Positions 57,935 to 64,000 of a stretch of 64,000 bases of DNA are shown here, piece after piece; the first letter of the stretch is position 1, and each line of letters begins with the position of its first letter. The notes under the pieces are model-generated. The model ran no database searches. It was given only the letters and a program-made list of their open reading frames with translations, and was not told where the DNA came from. The stretch comes from Micrococcales bacterium UBA7469 (GTDB taxonomy: Bacteria > Actinomycetota > Actinomycetes > Actinomycetales > Microbacteriaceae). The stretch is from assembly GCA_002479805.1 (NCBI GenBank), contig DLPB01000011.1:1-64000 (forward strand). The letters run 5' to 3'. The position numbers and the translations under genes were made by a program.

Positions 57935-57961
57935 CTTCACCTACGCACTCGCGAGGTGAAG
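57935..57961 (+). promoter_or_regulatory. Hairpin enclosing the leuC ribosome site
   Basis: CTTCACCT (57935-57942) and AGGTGAAG (57954-57961) form a perfect 8-bp stem whose 3' arm is the ribosome site next to the ATG at 57963. It could limit leuC translation. A possible -10 TAAACT (57929-57934) would place the transcript start inside the hairpin, which would cancel this effect. Confidence 0.4.
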
Positions 57962-57962
57962 C

Positions 57963-59378
57963 ATGTCAAATAAGCCACTTACTCTGGCTGAAAAGTTGTG
58001 GAGAGACCACTTGGTGGTCAAGGGCGAAAATGGTGCGCCTGATCTGATCTACATCGACCTTCACCTAATCCACGAGGTAACCAGCCCGCAGGCTTTTGAT
58101 GGCCTGCGACTTGCCGGACGTCAACTGCGCCGCAAAGACCTAACAATTGCGACCGAGGATCACAACACCCCAACCCAGGACATTCACCTGCCAATTGCTG
58201 ATCTCACCTCCCGCACTCAGGTGCAGGCGCTTCGCGACAACACCGCTGAGTTCGGGGTTCGAATTCACTCGCTGGGAGACAAGAACCAGGGCATCGTGCA
58301 CGTGGTTGGACCGCAGCTAGGTTTGACCATGCCCGGGTTGACCATTGTCTGTGGTGACTCGCACACTTCAACTCACGGAGCCTTCGGTTCCCTCGGTATC
58401 GGTATCGGAACCAGTGAAGTAGAGCACGTGATGGCAACCCAAACCTTGCCACTGGCTCCATTCAAGACCATGGCTATCAACGTTGAGGGCACCCTTCGCC
58501 CAGGCGTCAGCGCCAAAGACATCATCTTGGCGGTCATCGCCAAGATCACCGCGAGCGGTGGCCAGGGCTACGTTTTGGAATACCGCGGAAGTGCTATTCG
58601 CGCACTCTCGATGGAGGGCCGCATGACCATCTGCAACATGTCTATCGAGGCTGGTGCTCGGGCCGGCATGGTGGCTCCAGATGAGACCACCTTCGAATAC
58701 CTCAAGGGCCGCCCACACGCTCCAACCGGCAGCGACTGGGATGAAGCAGTTGAATACTGGAAGACCCTAAAGACCGACGAGGGTGCAGTATTCGATGCTG
58801 AAGTCTTTATCGACGCAGATACCCTGGATCCATTCGTGACCTGGGGCACCAACCCCGGCCAGGGCGTATCGCTAATGGACAGCGTTCCAGACCCAAGCTC
58901 ATTCTCGGATTCCAGCGAGCGGGCTGCAGCGGAGCGTGCTCTGGAGTACATGGATCTGACTCCTGGAACCAAGATGAAAGACATCCCGGTCAACACCGTA
59001 TTCCTAGGTTCGTGCACAAACGCTCGAATTGAAGACCTGCGTGCGGCTGCCGAGGTTGTGAAGGGTCGCCAAAAGGCTGAAGGCGTTCGCATGATGGTGG
59101 TGCCCGGCTCAGCCATGGTTCGCCTGCAGGCCGAGGCCGAGGGCCTGGATAAGGTCTTCAAGGACTTCGGTGCAGAGTGGAGATTTGCTGGCTGTTCAAT
59201 GTGCCTCGGCATGAATCCAGACCAGCTGGGGCCTGGCGAGCGCGCCGCTTCCACCTCAAACCGCAACTTCGAGGGCCGTCAGGGTAAGGGCGCGAGAACC
59301 CACCTGGTATCACCGGTGGTTGCCGCTGCAACCGCGGTTCGTGGCACACTTTCCGCCCCAGCGGATCTGGAGGCATAA
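57963..59378 (+). CDS. leuC: 3-isopropylmalate dehydratase, large subunit
   Basis: The 471-residue aconitase-family protein has LAEKLWRDHLVV, TIVCGDSHTSTHGAFGSLGIGIGTSEVEHV and the iron-sulfur cysteines in FLGSCTNARIEDLRAA and FAGCSMCLGMNPDQ. With LeuD it isomerises 2-isopropylmalate to 3-isopropylmalate for leucine synthesis. leuD starts directly after its stop. leuB is 7 kb upstream; leuA is not in the window. Confidence 0.96.
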   Translation: MSNKPLTLAEKLWRDHLVVKGENGAPDLIYIDLHLIHEVTSPQAFDGLRLAGRQLRRKDLTIATEDHNTPTQDIHLPIADLTSRTQVQALRDNTAEFGVRIHSLGDKNQGIVHVVGPQLGLTMPGLTIVCGDSHTSTHGAFGSLGIGIGTSEVEHVMATQTLPLAPFKTMAINVEGTLRPGVSAKDIILAVIAKITASGGQGYVLEYRGSAIRALSMEGRMTICNMSIEAGARAGMVAPDETTFEYLKGRPHAPTGSDWDEAVEYWKTLKTDEGAVFDAEVFIDADTLDPFVTWGTNPGQGVSLMDSVPDPSSFSDSSERAAAERALEYMDLTPGTKMKDIPVNTVFLGSCTNARIEDLRAAAEVVKGRQKAEGVRMMVVPGSAMVRLQAEAEGLDKVFKDFGAEWRFAGCSMCLGMNPDQLGPGERAASTSNRNFEGRQGKGARTHLVSPVVAAATAVRGTLSAPADLEA

Positions 59379-59984
59379 ATGGAGAAGATTTCAGTTTTCG
59401 AGGGTGTGGCAGCACCGCTAAAGCGCTCTAACGTCGACACCGACCAGATCATCCCCGCGGTATTTCTCAAGCGCATCACCAAGACCGGCTTTGAGGACGG
59501 CTTATTCGCAAACTGGCGCGGGCAAGAACCAGATTTCGTGCTGAACCAGCCGGTTTTCCAGAACTCGGAGATATTGGTTACCGGTCCAGATTTTGGCACC
59601 GGTTCCTCGCGTGAGCATGCGGTCTGGGCACTTCGTGACTTTGGTTTCAAGGCGGTTTTCAGCCCCAAGTTCGCAGATATTTTCCGAGGTAACGCCGGTA
59701 AGCAAGGCTTGATCGCAGGTGTGATTGCTGAGGCTGACATGGAAGCGCTGTGGGCGGCCATCGATGCCAATCCAGGCGCTGTGGCCAAAATTGACCTCCC
59801 TGCACAAACCGTCTCCATCGGTGAGCTAACGGTGAGTTTTGAAATCGACGAATACACTAAGTGGCGTCTCATGGAAGGTCTCGATGACATCGGCATCACC
59901 TTGCAAAACGAGGCAGCGATAGCCGCATTCGAGGCTAAGCGAGAGTCTTGGAGACCTAAGACTCTTCCAGCCAAAGGAGTCTAA
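59379..59984 (+). CDS. leuD: 3-isopropylmalate dehydratase, small subunit
   Basis: The 201-residue swivel-domain protein has RSNVDTDQIIPAVFLKRI, ILVTGPDFGTGSSREHAVWALRDFGFKAV and SPKFADIFRGNAGKQGLI, all typical of LeuD. It provides the substrate-binding swivel for the LeuC iron-sulfur subunit. It directly follows leuC, and murA begins directly after its stop, so all are probably on one transcript. Confidence 0.96.
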   Translation: MEKISVFEGVAAPLKRSNVDTDQIIPAVFLKRITKTGFEDGLFANWRGQEPDFVLNQPVFQNSEILVTGPDFGTGSSREHAVWALRDFGFKAVFSPKFADIFRGNAGKQGLIAGVIAEADMEALWAAIDANPGAVAKIDLPAQTVSIGELTVSFEIDEYTKWRLMEGLDDIGITLQNEAAIAAFEAKRESWRPKTLPAKGV

Positions 59985-61301
59985 GTGAGTGAAATCACTA
60001 TCAACGGTGGTAAGCCGCTCACTGGTCGAGTAGACCTCAAAGGTGCCAAAAACCTAGTTACCAAAGCCATGGTTGCCGCCCTGCTGGGCGAAACCGCATC
60101 CACCCTAAAAGACGTTCCTCACATCTCAGACGTTGAGGTGGTTTCTCGCCTGCTTCAGCTGCACGGGGTCACCATCAACCACGATCCGGTCACTGGGGAC
60201 ATGGTGTTGGATCCATCGAACGTCGAGCAGGCACGCATGGTGGACATCGATGCTCATGCCGGTAGCTCTCGTATTCCTATCCTTTTCTGTGGCCCACTGC
60301 TTCACCGACTGGGGGAGGCTTTCATTCCAGGCCTCGGCGGGTGCGAAATTGGTGACCGTCCAGTTGATTTCCATTTTGATGTCTTGCGCTCCTTTGGTGC
60401 GGTAATCGAGAAGCTTCCAACCGGAACCAGACTGAGCGCTCCAGAGGGCCTGAAGGGTGCCAAGATTTCGCTACCATACCCATCGGTTGGCGCGACCGAA
60501 CAGGTGCTGCTCTCGGCAACCACCGCCTCTGGACTGACAGAGCTATCCGGCGCGGCTATCGAGCCGGAGATTATTGATCTGATTTCAATCTTGCAAAAAA
60601 TGGGCGCGATCATCTCGGTTGACACCGACCGCGTCATTCGAATTGAAGGCGTGAAGTCGCTCAAGGGATTTACCCACCAGGCGCTCTTTGACCGTAATGA
60701 GGCTGCCAGCTGGGCAGCGGCAGCACTCGCCACCCAGGGAGACATCTTCGTTGGCGGCGCTCGCCAGGTTGAGATGATGACCTTCCTCAACGTCTATCGC
60801 AAGGTCGGCGGTCAGTTCGATATTCAAGACGATGGCATTCGCTTCTACCACCCAGGCACCGAGTTGCAGCCGGTGGTAATTGAGACCGATGTGCACCCAG
60901 GATTTATGACCGACTGGCAGCAGCCGCTAGTGGTGGCACTAACCCAGGCCAAGGGCATCTCGATCGTTCACGAGACGGTTTATGAAAACCGCTTTGGCTT
61001 CACCGATGCTCTGAATCAGATGGGTGCTCAAATTCAGATCTATCGCGAGTGCCTAGGTGGCAATCCATGTCGCTTCGGGCAGCGCAACTTCAACCACTCC
61101 GCAGTTATCTCCGGCCCCACTCCATTGCGCGGGGCAGACATTAGAGTTCCTGATTTACGCGGTGGCTTTAGTCACGTGGTGGCGGCACTGGCTGCCGAGG
61201 GCACCTCAAACGTCACCAACGTGCAGCTGATTTCTCGTGGCTACGAGCGCTTTATTGACAAGCTCGGTGCTCTGGGTGCTGACTTCAGGATTGAAGGCTA
61301 A
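59985..61301 (+). CDS. murA: UDP-N-acetylglucosamine 1-carboxyvinyltransferase
   Basis: The 438-residue enolpyruvyl transferase has Lys22-Asn23 in LKGAKNLVTKAMVAALL and the catalytic-loop Cys120 in PGLGGCEIGDRPVDFH, the residue that reacts with fosfomycin. The fold halves are marked by PSVGATEQVLLSATTA and VPDLRGGFSHVVAALAAEG. It performs the first committed step of peptidoglycan synthesis. The Cys indicates a fosfomycin-sensitive form, unlike the Asp variant of mycobacteria. It heads the murA-plsC-gpsA-ddl run. Confidence 0.93.
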   Translation: MSEITINGGKPLTGRVDLKGAKNLVTKAMVAALLGETASTLKDVPHISDVEVVSRLLQLHGVTINHDPVTGDMVLDPSNVEQARMVDIDAHAGSSRIPILFCGPLLHRLGEAFIPGLGGCEIGDRPVDFHFDVLRSFGAVIEKLPTGTRLSAPEGLKGAKISLPYPSVGATEQVLLSATTASGLTELSGAAIEPEIIDLISILQKMGAIISVDTDRVIRIEGVKSLKGFTHQALFDRNEAASWAAAALATQGDIFVGGARQVEMMTFLNVYRKVGGQFDIQDDGIRFYHPGTELQPVVIETDVHPGFMTDWQQPLVVALTQAKGISIVHETVYENRFGFTDALNQMGAQIQIYRECLGGNPCRFGQRNFNHSAVISGPTPLRGADIRVPDLRGGFSHVVAALAAEGTSNVTNVQLISRGYERFIDKLGALGADFRIEG

Positions 61302-61305
61302 CTAA

Positions 61306-62067
61306 GTGGCCGAGGCAAAGTTGCCCAAAGTCCTTCGCGAGAAGAGCTTCGTGTTCACCCTGGTTGCATCGATTCTCGCGCCGCTAATTCGCCTAATGTT
61401 CCGCATCAAGACCAAGGGCCTGGAGAATCTTCCGGCCGGCGGCTACATCCTGGTTGCTAATCATGTGAACTACCTGGACCCACTGGCATTCGCCTACTCG
61501 GTATTTATCCACATGAAACGCACCCCGCACTATCTAGCGAAAGAATCGCTATTTAGAATTCCTGTGCTGGGGGCACTACTTCCAAAGGTTGGTCAAATTC
61601 CGGTTTATCGCACCGGTCGATCAAACGAAGAACCACTTCGAGCCGCAATCGAGTTCCTAAAGGCTGGGCAGGTTGTCGTAGTGTTCCCCGAGGGCACGCT
61701 GACTCGCGACCCTGAACTTTGGCCGATGCGCGGCAAATCCGGAGCGATTCGCTTGGCTATCGAGCTCGGTTTGCCGATTGTGCCGGCCGGTCACTGGGGC
61801 ATCGAGAAGGTTTTGGGAACCTACTCTAAGAAATTTAGGCCCAACCCGTTCCACGTGGTGAACGTTCAAATCGGTAAACCGATGCACTTTGACGAGCTTC
61901 GCAAGGACGGCGTTAGCGCCCAGGAAGTAAACCAGGCCACAGAGAAGGTAATGAAGGAAATCGCCGCAATAGTTGGTGAATTGCGCGGTGAGACGCCACC
62001 TACTGAGCTTTGGGACCCGGCCAAAAAGGGTCAGACCGAGATCGGTAACTTTAGGAAGAAGAAGTGA
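61306..62067 (+). CDS. plsC: 1-acyl-sn-glycerol-3-phosphate acyltransferase
   Basis: The 253-residue protein has the acyltransferase motifs: LVANHVNYLDPLAFAY (HX4D), GQIPVYRTGRSNEEPLRA and VVFPEGTLTRDPELWPMRGKSGA. It acylates lysophosphatidate to phosphatidate at the cytoplasmic membrane. Starts with GTG four bases after murA and overlaps gpsA by four bases. The neighbouring gpsA supplies the glycerol-3-phosphate backbone, so the two form a phospholipid pair. Confidence 0.93.
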   Translation: MAEAKLPKVLREKSFVFTLVASILAPLIRLMFRIKTKGLENLPAGGYILVANHVNYLDPLAFAYSVFIHMKRTPHYLAKESLFRIPVLGALLPKVGQIPVYRTGRSNEEPLRAAIEFLKAGQVVVVFPEGTLTRDPELWPMRGKSGAIRLAIELGLPIVPAGHWGIEKVLGTYSKKFRPNPFHVVNVQIGKPMHFDELRKDGVSAQEVNQATEKVMKEIAAIVGELRGETPPTELWDPAKKGQTEIGNFRKKK

Positions 62068-63065
62068 GCCGCATCGTGGTGATGGGTGCCGGATCATGGG
62101 GCACCACGGTTGCGAAGGTGATCGCAGATGCCGGTTCCGAGGTTGTGCTTTGGTCCAGGCGTGAAGAAGTAGCGAACGAAATCAACGAGACCAAGCGCAA
62201 TAGCGACTATCTTCCCGGCATTGACCTACCGGCCAAACTTTCTGCCACCAGTGACCTAAGTGTCGCGCTGGAAGGCGCGGAGCAGATCTACCTGGCGATT
62301 CCCTCGCAGAGCCTGCGCGAAAGCCTTGCGGTTTGGAAAGACCTGATTCCCAAGGGCGCAACGCTAATTAGCCTGATCAAGGGCCTAGAGCAGGGCACCG
62401 GCCTTCGCATGAGTGAGGTCATGGTCGAGGCAACCGGTCTGCCGATGACTCACATGGCAGTGGTTTCCGGACCCAACCTGGCGCTAGAGATAGCCAAGCA
62501 GGAGCCGGCAGCTTCGGTGTGTGCCTGTGCCGACGCAGAGCGTGCCAACGAGGTGGCAAGAACGCTATCGAATGACTATTTCACGGTGTTTACCAATCAC
62601 GATGTGATCGGGACCGAACTCGGTGGCGTACTCAAGAACCTGATTGCCGTTGCAATTGGAATTGTGAACGGGCTGGGCTATGGGCAAAACACCAAGGCCT
62701 CGATTATGACCAGAGGGCTGGCAGAAATTACCAAGTTCGCTGTTGCCCACGGCGCTCGCCGCCGCACCATGTTTGGACTTGCGGGACTTGGGGATTTGAT
62801 TGCAACCAGCGAATCGGTGCTCTCGAGAAACTTTAGGGCTGGTGAAATGCTGGGCCAGGGCTTTACCAAGCGCGAGGTGCTCAAGCGCATGAAGCAAACT
62901 GCCGAGGGACTGAGCTCGGTCGAGCCAGTGCTCGAGAGCGCGGGTCAAAAGGGCATTGAAATGCCGATTGTGGCTCAGGTGAGCGATGTTTTGAATGGTC
63001 GAATGAAACCCCAGGAGTTTGGACGCCAGCTAAATCTTGCGGATGATGTCGAGGTGGAGTTTTGA
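62064..63065 (+). CDS. gpsA: Glycerol-3-phosphate dehydrogenase [NAD(P)+]
   Basis: The 333-residue protein has the NAD loop IVVMGAGSWGTTVAKVIADAG, the AIPSQSLRESL segment, SGPNLALEIAKQEPAA and the C-terminal catalytic stretch GGVLKNLIAVAIGIVNGLGYGQNTKA, AEITKFA and FGLAGLGDLIATS. It reduces dihydroxyacetone phosphate to glycerol-3-phosphate for phospholipids. The GTG overlaps the plsC stop by four bases, and its TGA overlaps the ddl start. Confidence 0.96.
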   Translation: MSRIVVMGAGSWGTTVAKVIADAGSEVVLWSRREEVANEINETKRNSDYLPGIDLPAKLSATSDLSVALEGAEQIYLAIPSQSLRESLAVWKDLIPKGATLISLIKGLEQGTGLRMSEVMVEATGLPMTHMAVVSGPNLALEIAKQEPAASVCACADAERANEVARTLSNDYFTVFTNHDVIGTELGGVLKNLIAVAIGIVNGLGYGQNTKASIMTRGLAEITKFAVAHGARRRTMFGLAGLGDLIATSESVLSRNFRAGEMLGQGFTKREVLKRMKQTAEGLSSVEPVLESAGQKGIEMPIVAQVSDVLNGRMKPQEFGRQLNLADDVEVEF

Positions 63066-64000
63066 TTCGTTTAGCACTGATTTACGGCGGCGCTTCCTCT
63101 GAACACAGCGTCTCTTGCGTTACCGCACTCGGGGTTTATTCGGCAATCGATAAATCCAAGTATGAGGTGATTCCAATCGGCATCACCCCTTCGGGAAAGT
63201 GGGTGCTTAGCCCGATCTCTCCGGACTGGAAGCTCTCTGATGCTCCAGTGGTGCCAGACGGCCCAGAGGTTTACCCGGCTTTGGGTGGCGGAAGCTGGAA
63301 GAGTGCAGCCGGTGATGACCTTGGGGTCATTGACATCGCCTTTCCGGTGCTGCACGGACCAAACGGTGAGGATGGCTCGATCCAGGGGCTGCTGCAGCTC
63401 TGCCAGGTGCCATACGTCGGCAACGGTGTGCTAGCTTCCGCGGTTGCAATGGAGAAGTCCAAGGCCAAGGCGCTGTTTCAGAATGCCGGCATAGCGGTTG
63501 CCGAAGGCTTGGTTGTCACCGAAAAAGAATTTGAGCTGGATCCAGAGAGCTTTTTGGCGCAATGTGCCAAGCGCTTTAGTTTGCCGGTCTTTGTAAAGCC
63601 ATCGCGCTCTGGCTCATCGGTTGGCGTCAGCAAGGTGAAAAAGTTTGATGACTTAGAAGCCGCAATCGTGGCAGCCTTCAGTCACGACAACACCGTGCTG
63701 GTTGAGACTGCGGTTGTTGGCCGCGAGGTGGAATGTGCGGTTTTGGAGCTACCAACCGGAGAGCTTGAGGTTTCGCTAGCCGGCGAGATTGTGGTTACCG
63801 GTCGAGAGTTTTACGACTACGAGGCGAAGTACCTAGATGGCGGGGCCGATCTGCTGGTGCCAACCACTCTGAGTGATGCCGAGCTTTTGGAAATGCATCT
63901 GCTAGCCAAAAGGGCCTTCCGCGCACTCGGATGTTCGGGTTTGGCGAGAACAGACTTTTTCCTGACCGCCTCCGGTTTTGTGATTACCGAGGTTAACACC
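63062..64000 (+). CDS. ddl: D-alanine--D-alanine ligase, 3' end cut by the window
   Basis: The frame is open from TTG at 63062 to the window end (313 codons visible), so the stop lies outside. The product shows LIYGGASSEHSVSCVTA at the start, VLHGPNGEDGSIQGLLQL, VPYVGNGVLASAVAMEKSKAK and FVKPSRSGSSVGVSKV, then VGREVECAV and a truncated ATP-grasp end (GLARTDFFLTASGFVITEVN). It joins two D-alanines for peptidoglycan. It overlaps gpsA by four bases. Confidence 0.94.
   Translation, partial: MIRLALIYGGASSEHSVSCVTALGVYSAIDKSKYEVIPIGITPSGKWVLSPISPDWKLSDAPVVPDGPEVYPALGGGSWKSAAGDDLGVIDIAFPVLHGPNGEDGSIQGLLQLCQVPYVGNGVLASAVAMEKSKAKALFQNAGIAVAEGLVVTEKEFELDPESFLAQCAKRFSLPVFVKPSRSGSSVGVSKVKKFDDLEAAIVAAFSHDNTVLVETAVVGREVECAVLELPTGELEVSLAGEIVVTGREFYDYEAKYLDGGADLLVPTTLSDAELLEMHLLAKRAFRALGCSGLARTDFFLTASGFVITEVNT

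Noticed and set aside
59985..61301. MurA variant lacking the catalytic Cys, as in mycobacteria
   Set aside because: The loop reads GGCEIGDRP with Cys120 present, so the normal form is retained.

Overview
The window looks like a compact chromosome segment of a small-genome, pigmented actinobacterium, most likely Microbacteriaceae of the freshwater Rhodoluna/Aquiluna type. This is inference from gene content. It carries a WhiB1-type regulator, a C50-carotenoid cluster (crtB-crtI-crtYe-crtYf-crtEb) and many GTG/TTG starts. Genes are separated by very short gaps or 4-bp overlaps, and G+C appears moderate (not counted). I see no insertion sequence, prophage, CRISPR array or rRNA. No gene-free stretch exceeds about 210 bases.

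Layout. 0-7.8 kb: tRNA-Thr, a PhoX-type secreted phosphatase, an acetyltransferase, a GH13 sucrose-phosphorylase-like enzyme with two operator-like sites, a Ktr potassium uptake pair and a CopC-like protein. 7.8-12 kb: D,D-carboxypeptidase, nicotinamidase, galK-galT. 12.2-23 kb: an L-arabinose locus (araA, an aldose epimerase, two unknown genes, a LacI-type regulator, araB, araD, and a sugar-binding protein/ATPase/permease ABC importer). Three near-identical 16-bp palindromes lie before araA, araB and the transporter. 23-35.5 kb: whiB1, two peroxiredoxins, a secreted serine protease, an orphan gene with an eight-G Shine-Dalgarno, tRNA-Lys, three LysE-type exporters, small enzymes, a MalY-like lyase, metZ and a SprT-like protein. 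35.5-39.4 kb: carotenoid genes.

39.4-63 kb: branched-chain amino-acid synthesis in two blocks (ilvD-ilvB-ilvN-ilvC; leuB-ilvE, with leuC-leuD further on), serA, gltX followed by tRNA-Gln, a lipid kinase, tRNA-Glu, and a cell-envelope run murA-plsC-gpsA-ddl (ddl cut by the window end).

The most interesting unit is a probable persulfide/sulfane-sulfur module at 45.0-50.0 kb. A CsoR-family repressor that keeps both sensor cysteines but lacks the copper-binding histidine heads an operon of two rhodaneses and a CoA-disulfide-reductase/rhodanese fusion. A rhodanese lipoprotein gene is divergent from it. The divergent intergenic region holds an ATACCC-TAGG-GGGTAT operator. A second, perfect copy (AATACCCC-TG-GGGGTATT) lies about 4.5 kb away, directly before an unlisted 40-residue Cys-rich protein gene (45096-45218). 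This suggests that the small protein belongs to the same regulon.
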